64,000 nt of DNA from Deroplatys truncata (GCA_030765065.1 CM060975.1:161172993-161236992); one strand, 5' to 3'; counted from the stretch's first letter, positions 35,201-46,628 are shown. Notes: generated by a model from the sequence alone, not told the origin. Program-made: numbers and translations.

Positions 35201-35867
35201 ATAATTCCACTTGGATGCTTGGTTGAGAGAATCATCATGGTTAAATCTTAGCTCTTATATACCAGATACCACAAGGTACCTCCTCGCCACTTTACTTTAT
35301 GTTATAACCTTTTAAGAGTATTTTAATTCCTTGTTGGATGCTTACCATGATTATTTAACTTGTATAAGATACTATGTGTTATTTGAGAATGTACATGTCA
35401 TAGTTTAAGCTGAAATTGAAATAAACCTTTATTTAATAACCTTTGTTCTTGACTATGCAATGCCCATTTTGGATATCGATATGTCTCTAATTTATCGTAA
35501 CCTATCCTGTCTCTATTTAGAAATTCTGCCATTTTGTTTTAATGTTTTTGATACTTAGCACACATGATTGGACCATTTTATCAGGGAGGTTAATCAATTG
35601 AGTAGCTATGTGCACTATAACATAAACGTTTGTAAACTCTATTGGAACCCCGGAATCTGCTGTCAGTAAATGAGTCATATTTTTTGAGCTGTACTTTAGT
35701 GCGGTGTTCCTTATATCCATTAAACTGTTTTTCTGCTGACTGTTGAGCTTTTGTCTATCTAAAAACGTTAGTTAGTTCTTAAGTGAAGAAAATGGACTTA
35801 AAAAGCAATTGCGGCTTGAAGGGTGGCCTATCTTCCAAAATCCTAGGGACAGCTGACTTACCTGTAT
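32224..35867 (-). mobile_element. Tc1/mariner-superfamily element of the DUF4817-HTH type, with nested MITE
   Basis: Ends TACACGGTGAGTCAGCTGCC (left) and, reversed, TACAGGTAAGTCAGCTGTCC (right) match at most positions, giving a 3.6-kb element. The decayed transposase lies on the minus strand at about 34900-33850: EARANVQHLYQERYPNRLQ and FQNVEGCLHTASSF (the HTH called DUF4817), an RFHNN..TINRYNT site near 34430, then GRQGPVSWPTRSPNLAPLDF near 34100 and HQFELLL near 33860. This is the order of a common insect transposase type. Many stops and frameshifts. The plus-strand open frame at 34439-34861 is its shadow. The MITE at 32690-33520 sits inside. Confidence 0.7.
32690..33520 (+). mobile_element. 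MITE family 'ACTTTCTCTACT', copy d, 831 bp
   Basis: The best copy: left end TTACTTTCTCTACTACGTA, inner right end AAGAGTAGAGAAAGT, then a constant 22-bp tail ending in ACACATCAGA that is present in copies b and c as well. The outer boundary is therefore past the inverted repeat. Nearly colinear with copy b (5404-6352, reversed) and copy c. Noncoding. Confidence 0.82.
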
Positions 35868-35899
35868 TTCAAGTGCCTAAGTTAAATTTTAATATTTTA

Positions 35900-36830
35900 C
35901 GAGGTGTGGCAATAAAGAAACCAGACTGATACTCTTAACTCTTTATTGAAAAAGCTTACACAACTGAAATGTGTCCCCTTCAATGTAGTCCCCTCCCTGA
36001 TCCCAGCACTGCTCCATGCTAATTTTCCACTGTTGGTAGCAGTGCTGCAAGTCTTTTTCTGTTATGCTGTTGAGGAGTCTCGTCGCTTTTTCCTTCACTG
36101 CATCCATGGACTCAAACTTGGTTCCTTTGAGTACAGACTTCACTTGAAGAGAAAAAAGTTGCATGGTGCTAGGTCAGGTGAATATAGTGGATGCTCCATC
36201 ACTGGAATGCTGTTTTTCGCCAAAAACCTCTTCATAGACATCACATAATGGGCCAGCGTGTTATCCTGATGAAGAATCCAAGAGCGATTCTTCCACAGAT
36301 CTGGTCTCCTTCGTCGCACACATTCACAGAGGGTCTTCAGAACAGTTATATAATAAACTTGATTGACAGTCTGACCTTCAGGCGGTCTTCTCGAACAATT
36401 CTACCACCCTTCTTCACATTCTCTTCAGTTTTCAAAGTGGAAGGACGGCCCGATTTCGGATCATCTTCGATGTCTTCCCTACCATCCTTGAACCTCTTAG
36501 CCCAATCGAAAACTTGCATACAAAATAGACACTGATTACCATAAACTTGTTTCAACAAATTAAAGGTTTCTGTGGCAGGTTTTCCAAGTTTTATGAGGAA
36601 TTTGATGTTAACACTTTGATCTACTTTAGAGCATAGCATAATTCTGATGGAGCTCAGATATATGACCCACTTCTAAGAAGGCTCACAGCCAAACTAACCA
36701 CCACAGAGGCATGAAATTTTGTACACATGTCAGGGAGAGTCCCAAGCCAATCCCCCACTCTTCTCTTTGTCATCAACAAAGCTGGAAATGTGCTCAACAA
36801 TCACTCCGGTTTCTTTATTGTCACACCTCT
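35900..36830 (-). mobile_element. Mariner internal-deletion derivative, 931 bp, intact TIRs
   Basis: Ends CGAGGTGTGGCAATAAAGAAACC and, reversed, AGAGGTGTGACAATAAAGAAACC; TA at 35898-35899 and 36831-36832. The N-terminal transposase part is open at 36639-36346 (VDQSVNIKFLIKLGKPATET, FDWAKRFKDGREDIEDDPKS). It then jumps to the C-terminal half (hydrophobic FLAKN.IPVMEH near 36210, then KSVLKGTKFESMDAVKEKAT near 36150). The segment with the first two catalytic Asp residues is missing, so it is nonautonomous but could be cross-mobilised by a related enzyme, such as the family of the copy at 51277. Confidence 0.88.
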
Positions 36831-36920
36831 TATATACTGAAATACATCAACATAAATATTATAATGTATTCTTGTTGCTCAAACATATGAAGTGGTTTAC
36901 TTCTGTTATATATATTTGTT

Positions 36921-37880
36921 GTTGAGCCCCACATTTGGGAGCAATTTGCGACGGTATTACTTATAATGTTTGTGATCTGTGTTTACTTCACGTGGTGAAG
37001 CCATTTTGTGACGTGATTCTTTATAATGTTTGTTAGCTCCATCTGGTGTTAGCAATTTGCGGCAGTATTAGCGTTTGTTTGAAAGAATGCTACTGTTATT
37101 TTATTTAATTTTTGTTCACTGTCCTCCAGCTAGCTATGATCTTTTTGGTCGAGCACTTCTCTTTATACAGGTGGTGTAAACGGAAAGAAATCTATTTGTT
37201 TTACACTTTTATTGTCGAACACAGTCACTATCACATTTACACATTGATCTTGACACTCGCCAAACTGAAACTGTTATAACAACTTATTTACTGATCACTC
37301 TTAATTTGCGTACTTCAACTTTTTTGTATAATTAACTTTACAACACTTTAGATTTTTCATAACTCTGCTACGCGTAACTTGTGAATCGATAGCCGACGTG
37401 TACTTTACAAATATTTTCGGTGAACTGACGGATTCAAGGCGACATGTAGCACACAAATATTTTCGACGAACTGACGGGGTCTATCTCTAACCTAGCCCTT
37501 TTTATACTCCTACACCCCGATATGCCTAAAGATTATAACTGAGTTCCTATTGGCTAATAAAACGCGCCAACATTAGTGTCTATTTTTATATCCAATGAAA
37601 ATTATGAATACATATGCTCTAGGTATAATGTTCCAGCAAATTCTACAGAAAAACGCGCCAACATTACGTAACTTCCTCATCTCTAATAATGATAAACAGC
37701 TCACCCCCTCGCTGCATTATTGCACGCTATTATTGTCAGTTTCAGTAAGGCCGTATAAACCCACTTCTCAACAATAATTACAATCAATAAACATCTTAAA
37801 TCAATGTCACATAATAATGCATATTCATACTATAATCACTCTTTACATTTAAATAATTTATGATACAAATTACTGCATCA
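36921..37880 (-). mobile_element. Old gypsy-like LTR with PBS-like end, minus orientation
   Basis: Reverse-complement relative of the LTRs at 56547 and 59687. It begins TGATGCAGTAATTTGTATCA at 37880, keeps the AACTGAAACTG(T), CGCGCCAACATTA and GGCGAGTGTCAAGATCAATG segments, and ends CCGTCGCA at 36947. It is followed at once by AAATTGCTCCCAAATGTGGG, the primer-binding-site-like signature. No internal coding sequence follows and there is no matching second LTR, so it is an LTR relic. Confidence 0.82.
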
Positions 37881-38098
37881 CATATCAATCTTATTATATT
37901 TGGAAAGAAAACATAACTATCATAATAACTATCATAATCACTTCATGTTACACAACCTGTAGCATATCCTGCCAATTCCTCATTGAATAATGAAAGAAAT
38001 GTTTCTTTATATTTTTTTTATGGCCACAGAAGACATACTGCAACTTAAGTTGCATTGTATTGATGCCAGTTTTTTAATCATCTCTGGAGATAATCTAT
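37881..38098. other. No gene recognised
   Basis: Short AT-rich spacer. Confidence 0.4.
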
Positions 38099-38650
38099 TT
38101 GTTACCTTTGTGTGAATGCAGCCATGAGCAGGCCAGTGGCATACTTCTCACTGATGGTTGTACATTCAGAATCCTTGATACCGAGGAGCACAATGGTTGC
38201 TTAGTAAATATGCTTCGCACCAGGTGGATGGAGAGATGTGATAAAGCAGCAGACCACAGACTTTCATTTGTAAAAATCCATTGCATGCTCAAAATATTGC
38301 TAGATTAGCCATAATAATTTCAGTATAAGTTTTACATCAAATTATTTATTGGACTGCTATGCAATCAATGGACTCATCCTCCAATGTAGGCCATTAGAAG
38401 ACAAAGAAGATTTATTTTGTGATGTTTGTAGTCCATTGCCCATTTGCTCATCTACACTATGCATTGCTTCTTTGTATTTGGGATTTAAAAGAGTTGCCGC
38501 AGAATGAAATGCCTTGGGTGTAAACACTCTCCTAAGCTGCTGAAACAGCTAATTGATCTTCTGTAGACGGTATTGTACTTCTACCTGTGTGGAAATTTCG
38601 AAAAATCTCATGTATCTCCAAAGAAACAGCTCTGCTCTAGTTGCTTAAAT
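38099..38650 (+). pseudogene. Possible hAT/DUF4371-type transposase remnant
   Basis: The plus strand reads ILDTEEHNGCLVNMLRTRWM then ERCDKAADHRLSFVK. The (L)..TRW.ER.DA...F pattern resembles the conserved Trp-Arg segment of zinc-finger hAT-type transposases. Downstream EISKNLMYLQRNSSAL is compatible but weak. No ends found. Tentative. Confidence 0.3.
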
Positions 38651-38762
38651 ATAGGAGTTAGTAACCATAATACTTTTTTCTAGCTTCTGCCATGTCTCTT
38701 CTTCTAGTACTTCTTTTAATGCTTTGTCGAATCATAGACTGGACCTGAAAATGGGTTCTAAT

Positions 38763-39000
38763 ATACAGAGTGAGCCAAAAAACTATGAACCGGCTGTGCA
38801 GTGTTTTTCCTGTCTGCGTCCTCAGCGCTCATTGCCATCTGCTGCTATCATAGAAAGGTGCGGATGAAACCATACAGCATTTTTAAAACTACTTTTAAAG
38901 GCTTTAGCTACGAACTTTATGAAAGGAAATGCTGAAACTGGCCACCTTCGTTATCATACATTTTGGCACCTCTGCTGAGACACTTCCACACAGGGCCTTA
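38763..39000 (-). mobile_element. Terminal fragment of a Tc1/mariner-superfamily element
   Basis: TACAGAGTGAGCCAAAAAAC next to a TA resembles the end of insect elements of the DUF4817 type. The minus-strand AKMYDNEGGQFQHFLS near 38950 resembles the C-terminal G..F.H.L tail of their transposases. The remainder of the element is not adjacent. Confidence 0.45.
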
Positions 39001-39786
39001 TTGAAAACAAACTTTGATTCAGCTCAGTTACTGAATTACAGGGATACCTTAAGAACTATGAATCAGCTGTATATATGATATACATCAATCAGTGAAAAAT
39101 ATATAAATTTTTGAATTTGCTTTAGGAAGATATTTAATTAAACACCTAGTTACAAACAGGCTTTTACTGTATTTTGAATTTTCATTATATTTTTTATACC
39201 AGAAAGGATAATTCATTAGGCATATAATGTGATGATTGATTCTTCTCTTTCAGGTATGTAAGTAATTGCAATTTTTTTTGTTGCTGTGTTAGAATATTTT
39301 ACAGCCAAGTAACTTGGAGGGAAAACTATTTGATACAAAAAGTGTGCAGTAATGGTATGGGAATTTAAAACCAACCAAGGACAGCTACTTGAGTTTTGTA
39401 ATATGCAGTTGCTCAATTTCACAGGGGAATCTGGAAAAATAACTATACTGATTTCTGAAGGAATAGAATAATTTTCCTTGTCTTTGAAAATATCTGGCAG
39501 GAATCAAAGATCATGTTTAACTATTCACATTTATTAGGCAAATCGGGAATGTAACATATCAATTACATGCTTTGATCATGCTTAAATTTTAATGTGATTC
39601 TATGTGTTATTGTATAGTTAGTGCATGCAAGTTCAAAGGCATTTCAATGGGTCTATGTATCACATGTTGCATTGTTGTTAAATGTTTTGCTGCAGCCTCG
39701 GGGAGCTGTCTATAACTGCTTTGTTAAGTTATATTTATTTAATTATGTTAACTAACTTCCTTTATTATACATCCTACCAAAACATA
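39001..39786. other. AT-rich DNA, no gene
   Basis: No exon, repeat or transposon recognised. Confidence 0.4.
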
Positions 39787-39788
39787 TA

Positions 39789-40412
39789 CAGGGTGGACCA
39801 TTTAAATTGAGACTGTAAAATATCTCCAAAACTAAGCGTTGTAGAAAGAAATGTCTTGAATAAAAGTTACTTGATATTATGGGAGAAAGTAATTGTTATT
39901 AGTCGTGTTTTATTTGGAGGACATTGTGATGGTCATCTTAGGATCAATTTAATTTTGTTAAATGGGTATCTACCCTTTTTATGTTGTTTTCTCACTCCTC
40001 ATAAAAAACAAAATAACATTTGTATAAAGCACTTTACAATTGTTCTTACAGCAACGTAAATAACAACGAAAATTCTGAATGGCTGTGTATGAAGAGTGCA
40101 ATGAATGGTTGGACCATCCATGGATGGTCATTTGAGGTCCAAGTTAAGTTTTGTAATTGGGAACCAATATTTTTTATTTTGTTTACTTATTCCTCATCAC
40201 AGAATAAACAGCTATTTAGAGAAAACAACATACAAAATGTAGGTTCCGATTTAAAAAAATTAAAATGACCATAATAACATCCTCCAAACAAAACACAACT
40301 AATGGCATTTACTTTCCCCCATAATATCAAGCAACTTTCATTAAAGACATTTCTTTCTACGATGCTTAGTTTTGGAGATATTGTACAGTCTCAAATTAAA
40401 TGGTCTGCCTTG
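39789..40412. mobile_element. 624-bp nonautonomous TIR element with about 160-bp terminal inverted repeats
   Basis: The left arm CAGGGTGGACCATTTAAATT and reversed right arm CAAGGCAGACCATTTAATTT continue in parallel through CTCCAAAACTAAGC, GAAAGAAATGTCTT, CTTGATATTATGGG and GTTTTATTTGGAGGA, so each arm is about 160 bp. TA duplications at 39787-39788 and 40413-40414 indicate a mariner/Tc1-type insertion. The interior is noncoding. Confidence 0.9.
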
Positions 40413-40497
40413 TACATAATGAGGGTGATTCACACAGATGAGGCATAAATCTTATTTCAAATAATGTGCAAATTGAATTGCTAAATTCCAGAAACTC

Positions 40498-40562
40498 TGT
40501 GTGTGTGTGCGTGCGTGTGTGCGTGCGCGTGTGCGTGCGTGCGCGCGTGCGTGTGTGTGTGG
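40498..40562. repeat. (GT/GC)n microsatellite
   Basis: Alternating GTGTGC/GTGCGT units, about 65 bp. Confidence 0.93.
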
Positions 40563-40731
40563 TAAATAAAACTGTAACATACAGGCATTTTTTAATTAAA
40601 AGGTCATTGCATTGGAAAAAACTACAGTATTGTAATTTGACAACGCAACTGGTCAGAATAACAAAAAAATCACAGCTATCCTACATCTTATGTAGTAAAA
40701 ATGCTGTAGATTCCTCTAATCAACGTAAGTA

Positions 40732-41693
40732 TAGTAAAACCTCACTTAACTGAACTGCACTTAACCAAAACAGTGGGGGGTGGGTTATGTAAGAAGCAAT
40801 GAACAAAAAATTACGAGACACTCAAATTTGTGCTGGCAATGTTCTTTTGCGCCAACCCTAAATTTCAATATAGGTACTTGATATTATATGCAGTTAATTC
40901 TCACCCCCTACCCCATATGCCTAGAAATATTGTACTGTTACAACAAATGTTAACTGCTTACACATACATTCAATGCAGAGGCCCACTGTTATTTTACTGT
41001 TGGTGTTGGTCAGCATGGTTTATACGTGTTTAAGATGTCAACGAAAAGAAAACATACTGTAATAAGATTCAACAGAAACTCGAAGCTATTAATCACAGAG
41101 AGACAGCGGATAAGGGATACAAAGAATTAGAGGTAGGAAAGACTGCAAATTTGTATTCAAATCTTAATGGGATATATTCAATATGGCGCTATCAATAACA
41201 CAAAACGTTTTGTTTTTAGGTTGCCCTGCATTTAGTGGAACAAAGCAACACCAACAGATATAATATTTATCAATAGGTGGCTTGATATAGCTGCTTGTAA
41301 GCATTGCAAGAAGAAAGTGCAGGAAAAAATTATTGATTTTATGAAATAGTCTTTGTAATTACTGTAATGTGCATTTTAATAGTGTATACAGTAGCAGCTT
41401 TTAAAAATCATTATATGCATTTGGAATATAATTATTTTCTTTCTTTGCTGCTTAAAATTGTTACCATCAATTATGCAAAAAAAGCACACCTTTGGTTCAG
41501 TAAGCAGTATTCTACCATACTGTAATGGATATTTTAATACTGAAAACAGCAGTAGTTTTTTTATTAGAAATTATTGCATGCATTTAGATTCAAATTATTT
41601 TCTTCCTTTCACTACTTAAAATCGCTACCATCGATTATCCAAAAAAATGTTTTATCCCAAATAGCTCTGCTCCCTTTAAACGAGGTTCTACTG
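40732..41693 (+). mobile_element. Tigger-like deletion derivative, 962 bp
   Basis: The left end TAGTAAAACCTCACTTAAC and reversed right end CAGTAGAACCTCGTTTAAAG are the jerky/Tigger-type TIR, with TA at 40730-40731 and 41694-41695. At about 41035 the plus strand begins MSTKRKHTVIRFN and, with a frame change, KLEAINHRE and ELEVGKTANLY, the start of the helix-turn-helix that binds the ends. The catalytic domain is absent. Confidence 0.8.
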
Positions 41694-41920
41694 TACTTGA
41701 CTGCTGGGCATACAAAGAACAAAACAGTTGATCTCTGGAGTAACAACCCTCTGTATACCTCAGCAATGGGCTCATATTTTGCAAAGCGATCAAATGAATG
41801 GTTTCTCTTCACTGTAAAATAATTTAATGATGATATAAATGATTTAAAGATTTCACAGGAACTTGGGAGAAACAATATCAAGAGAGAAAATGAGTAAATC
41901 ACTGTAATTAAATAAAAGTA

Positions 41921-42565
41921 TGAGGCGTGTTTTTAAAGTGAGTATCATTTTAATATTTTGCTGCTCCAGTTGTGATTTTGAGCATACGTGATCACTTCCT
42001 CTATTCATTAAGGAGCCATCATGTTGTGTTTTCCTGTTGTTAGAGTATTTTGAAATGTTCAAAACAATTGAATGATCTGCTGATTGCGAAGTCAGATCAG
42101 TGATTTGTTTTTTGAATGCAAGAAATGTTACACCAGCAAACATTCATTGCCAATTGTGTGAGGTTAATAAGGAAACAATAATGAGTGATGGAATGATGAG
42201 GAAGTGGTTAGACACACAGCCAAACAAACTCAAGATCTGATCACATCATTTGGTTGGGAACAATTTGACCAACCAGCCTACAGTCCAGATTTGGCACCAA
42301 GCAATTTTCATGTTTCTTCATCTGAAGAAATTCCTTGATGGAAAACTTTTCAATGGCGATGACATTGTAAAACAAGAAGTGCTTGGCTTTCATCACAGGT
42401 GGCATCATTCTTTGATGAAGGTACAAAAACTGGTTTCCCATGACAAGTGCCTAAATGTGATTGTGTGAAGTAGTATAAGGTAATGAATGATAATAGAGTA
42501 TTTGGAAAATAACGTTCTGTTATTTTTTGAAAAATTATTGGTAGTTATTTTAAAAACACACCTCA
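41921..42565 (+). mobile_element. Mariner-like deletion derivative, 645 bp
   Basis: Ends TGAGGCGTGTTTTTAAAGTG and, reversed, TGAGGTGTGTTTTTAAAAT; TA at 41919-41920 and 42566-42567. The C-terminal transposase survives at 42225-42465: GWEQFDQPAYSPDLAPSNFH then VFLHLKKFLDGKLFNGDD and KLVSHDKCLNVI. The third catalytic residue (Asp of PSDF) is Asn. The N-terminal part and the first two Asp residues are gone. Confidence 0.85.
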
Positions 42566-42567
42566 TA

Positions 42568-43078
42568 CTTCAGGCAAGAAAGGAGCCATTACTCAAATTA
42601 TGTTATAAAAGACTATGCAAATGAACATGAACAGGCAGTTTTGAGGATGTCCACCCACATTTTTGTACTTTAGGGAACTTATACAAGCCCTCCTAATAAC
42701 AACAGATTCAATTTTGGTGCTATAAGGCCATATATCCAAAACCATCTGTTTAATAAATATATTATGTAAAATAAATAGAGTTGAAGATTGTTACACTACA
42801 TCACTAAAATGTTCTTACTTGAACACATTTCGGGAGACGGTTTGCTTCTATCGTCAGCATGTCCTCAACTCATCACTGTTACTAGCTTCTAAATCTTCAA
42901 AATTAGTCAATATTATGTAAGTTTGAAATAAATTCAAACAAATTCAATGATTTATTATAATTCTCCTATATTTTGTTTGTATTGGTTGAAGAACTTCAGC
43001 TTGCTCTACTGTGAAATTTTATTATTTTTAGATGTCATATTATTCTAGGTGTGTGATATGTTATCATATATCCATTAC
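42568..43078. other. Intron-like DNA, no gene
   Basis: Nothing recognised; lies directly downstream (minus strand) of a PCCB-like exon. Confidence 0.4.
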
Positions 43079-43175
43079 ATTTACAACATCTGGACCTGTG
43101 ATGAAAAGGTATGAAGTATGTTGCACAATAAATGTGAAATCTGTTATTGCAGGTGAATAAACAGCTCCACCAGCA
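43079..43175 (-). pseudogene. PCCB: PCCB-like exon ([12 protein letters not shown]...), the only block without a stop
   Basis: The minus strand reads [20 protein letters not shown] then [12 protein letters not shown], matching the PCCB N-domain segment (C)[28 protein letters not shown], next to the acyl-CoA binding region. The acceptor GTTAG before TGCTGG starts in phase 2 (splitting the Cys codon), and the donor AAT then GTAATG ends in phase 0, so it joins the exon at 29076 in frame. K-to-N at the final codon and H for the expected acidic/basic residue are its only odd substitutions. Because the flanking exons carry stops it is annotated as part of the same pseudogene. Confidence 0.88.
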
Positions 43176-43439
43176 CTAACAATTTTCATATTTTATTCAC
43201 CATTTGATTTCAATACAGAAATATTGGTTCTCAACAATACAATTATTAGTACAGAAAGAACAGGTCTAATTATATGTAATACACAAATACAGAAATCCTA
43301 ATTTATTACATGAGTAGGTACCTAAACTAAATTTTGGAATTGTAAACATAGCATATTCCATAAGAAAGGTTATAAACTAATTCATTACTAGATATTCTTC
43401 CACTGAGTAAAAACAACCCTGTATTAGGAATTTTTTTCA

Positions 43440-43745
43440 AATCTTTTTTGAAGGCTGTTAGGGTTTTAACTTTTTTAAATATTTGGGGAGTTTATTAAAC
43501 AACTGAATGCCATTATAATATAAACCTTTTTTATATAGAGTTCCTTTATGGCCTGTAATGTGCAGTTTAGATTTATTTCTGATATTATAGTCATGAATAT
43601 CAGCATTTGTGTTAAAACTATTTTGCTGCTTATACATTGTTACCAGAGTTGCAATAGGTTTATATAAACCACAAGGCTTTCTCAAATTCATTTTGAGATA
43701 ATGTACCCCAAGGCAACTTACAATATTGCAAGTACTTTAAAGTCC
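43440..43745 (-). pseudogene. LINE RT C-terminal fragment, minus strand
   Basis: Minus-strand NADIHDYNIRNKSKLHITGH then GTLYKKGLYYNGIQLFNKLP matches the end of CR1/jockey-type reverse transcriptase proteins (H.YNTR....L......T...G..ILFNKLP). It is 5'-truncated with the usual short 3' tail. A family relative, not the same subfamily as 54085-55620. Confidence 0.75.
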
Positions 43746-44212
43746 TGGGATTCATAGTTAACCACTTTTAGGTCATTCAGTGATATGAAATTTGAATATG
43801 TGCTATCACATCTAAAACGTTTATAGCAAATAATAGCAATGTTATGCTATCCATACAGAACAATAAATAACATAGTGTCAAACATGTGTTATTATTCCCA
43901 TTTTACCGTCAAATGCCACATCCTACTGTTAGCTGGTTATGAGTTCACACAAAAATTGGGGGCAGTCTAATTAAGTACAAAATATTTTTTCTGTGTAGCA
44001 TGCGGAAAAAATTATTGCAAGGTGCTTGGACTATTCATCCAGCCTCAAAATTTGAGATTAAAATCATAAAATTATATGTAATGGCATAGAAACATTTCTA
44101 TTAACAGAATTAGCAATTTGAACCAGCAAGCACTACAAAACCTATTAATATTACATAAAAGCAATTTATGTACCAAGTAAGTAAATAAAAATAATTATAC
44201 AAAAATAAACAG
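43746..44212. other. AT-rich DNA, no gene
   Basis: No feature recognised. Confidence 0.4.
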
Positions 44213-44885
44213 GTGTATTTTTCCTATTAGCCTAGCTGTCAGGTGTTTAGCTGATCATATGCTGTATTGCACAGTTGATAATAATTACAAGTTATTTCAT
44301 TTGAGCTTTAGTAAATTCCTTTAAAGGTAATTTGAATAACTCAAGCGTAATCATGACTACCGAAGCTCACATAATTAACTTTGTGCATCATCAGTAGTGA
44401 TACAGTATTAGAATATGTGACCAACTGAGCCAAATAGTTAGGATGGTATGAAAAATATAGCTGTAGTAACTACCACAGAACAGCAAACTATTAGAAGTGC
44501 AACTCTCGTGTTAAACGTTGGAAACACGAGGGCGATCGCAGCGTGAGTAGTGATCTGGGGTTGAACTAAACTATGAAAAATCGTGCTCTCGGATGATGAC
44601 GTCACTCGTAGCTACTACAGCTGTATTTTTCATACCTGCCTAGCTGTCTGCTCAGCTGATCATATGTTCCAATATTGTATCGCTACTGACGACGTACAAA
44701 ATTAATTACGTGAGCTTCAATAATCGTGATTGCACTTGGAGTTATTCATATTTCTTTTTAAAGGAGTCGATTAAAGCTCACATAAAATAACTTGTCACTG
44801 TCATCTGTAGCAATACAATATTAGAACACAATTATGATCAGTTGAACACTCACAGCTAGGCTAGTATGAAAAACACAACTGTTTA
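44213..44885. repeat. Four-arm palindromic element (two hairpins in tandem)
   Basis: A ~125-bp arm (GTATTTTTCATAC..GCCTAGCTG, AGCTGATCATATG, ATTGTATCGCTACTGA, GTGAGCTT) occurs four times in alternating orientation: forward from 44213, reversed to 44465, forward from 44617, reversed to 44885. The 150-bp centre is itself bounded by TAGCTGTAGTAACTAC / GTAGCTACTACAGCTG. It looks like a MITE-type hairpin inserted or duplicated into itself. No coding capacity. Confidence 0.82.
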
Positions 44886-46233
44886 TTCCTGTGTAACTTA
44901 TTAAACTATCCAATAGTCGGCACATACATTGCTTTTTATATAATATTATTGGGGTTAATAGTGGTTGCTGAATGTTTCTATGTCATAATACATAATGGTC
45001 ACATTTAAATTTTTGAGAGTGAATGAGATCCAGCACCTTGCAATAATTTCTTCTGCATGCTTCATAGTAAAATCTTTTGCACTTAAACTGCCTCCATGGT
45101 TTGTTTGAACTTCCAACCAACAGTAGGATGTGGAATTTGACAGGAAAATTGGAAGAATAACACAGGTTTGACACTTGTTATTTTATTCTACTCTAGATAG
45201 CGCAATACAATTTGACATGAATAACTTAATTCCATTTCCTACAAAGAAACTTCTGCACACATTATATGCAATAGTGTAGCTATTGTTTGTCATTCACTAA
45301 ATTGCTATTAGCAGTGCAATAAATGTCATTAGCAAGTTTCACCACACCATTTAACACTATTAATGTCATTGTCACTCTCTGTGCTCTGACTTGAAGCACC
45401 ATCACTGGACACAAATAGCCACAACTTAACTCCAACTTTCCATTGTGTATATCCTAGAATTAAATAGAACACACATGTTTAAACTACCCTTAAAAGTAGG
45501 TTTCTGAAAAGAGAAATTACTTACATTAAGGAAAAATTTGTGGTTACAAACACCTTGTGATTATATTACACACTATCCACTGTAAACCAGAGTTCTCTCT
45601 GATGTAAACAAAGCATATGCTTCCTCTTGTCTTCAAACTAAGCCCTACGCTTATGCCAATGTAAATAATTCCTTAAACGTATTGTGTCATGAAACATTGG
45701 AGTAGGAAAGGTATAGAACTACACATTTTATTGTGATTATCATAAGAACTCATTGTGAAAGGTTATGGATATATAGTAACTGTTAAGAGATTACAAAATA
45801 TGATTTTCTTAATTCTACCTGCTATTGCATTAACAATCAAAGAGTATCTTTTTGTTAATTATCAACTGTATGGATGACTGCTATTCTCTTGCCTATATGA
45901 GAAATACAGCAATGAATTCTCAGCATTGCTATCTGAGTACCAAATAAACTCTTTGCATAACACAGGAAATATGATAAGCAAACAGTCATTCATAATACGC
46001 TAGCACTCATATGCTCAGCTCAAGTCAAATCTTCGACTTTATCAGTTAGTGTTTGAGTTGCCATGACAAAGGAAGAAGTGCGTAGTGTGAATAAGCTGTT
46101 TTAACACAAAACTGGGAAACTGTTAAAAAGTGGCAAAAAAGTTTGGTTGATAAAGTGCTAAATGAGAAGGAAACAACACTTTTTATTGTAAAACCACCAC
46201 CACTTTGTGTTACTTGAACAAAATAAAATTCAG
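44886..46233. other. No gene recognised
   Basis: AT-rich DNA with short open frames only. Confidence 0.4.
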
Positions 46234-46628
46234 TATATGCAAAGGATCCATGGATCTTTTCATTGAAGGTTCAATGAATCAGATCTTTTGAAGGATCCTT
46301 TGAACTGTTATTTATAGTGAAATTTTAAACACTTTTCATTAAAAAAATTACTAACCTTCTGTGAATTCAGAAAACTAAGCTTATATATATAAATAAACAA
46401 ACCTAATGCTAACCTTCCATAAATTCAGAAACCTAAGCTTATATAAAAAAAACCTAACCTCCCATAGTAACTTGGATGCAATGTGCTGTATATGAAAAGT
46501 GTTTAAAATACGTAGTGTGTTAAAATGTTCACTATAAATAACAGATCAAAGGATCATTCAGAAGATCCAATTCATTGAAAAGATTCATGAAACCTTCACT
46601 GAAAAGAGCCATGGGTTGTTTGCATATA
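46234..46628. mobile_element. Terminal-inverted-repeat element whose core is the CCTAA minisatellite
   Basis: The left arm TATATGCAAAGGATCCATGG and reversed right arm TATATGCAAACAACCCATGG run in parallel through CTTTTCA(T/G)TGAAGG, CCTTTGA(A/T)CTGTTATTTATA and AAACACTTTTCAT, about 110 bp each. Between them (46350-46465) are two to three units of the telomere-word minisatellite: CTAACCTTC(T)GTGAATTCAG, CTAAGCTTATATA. Noncoding. Confidence 0.82.
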
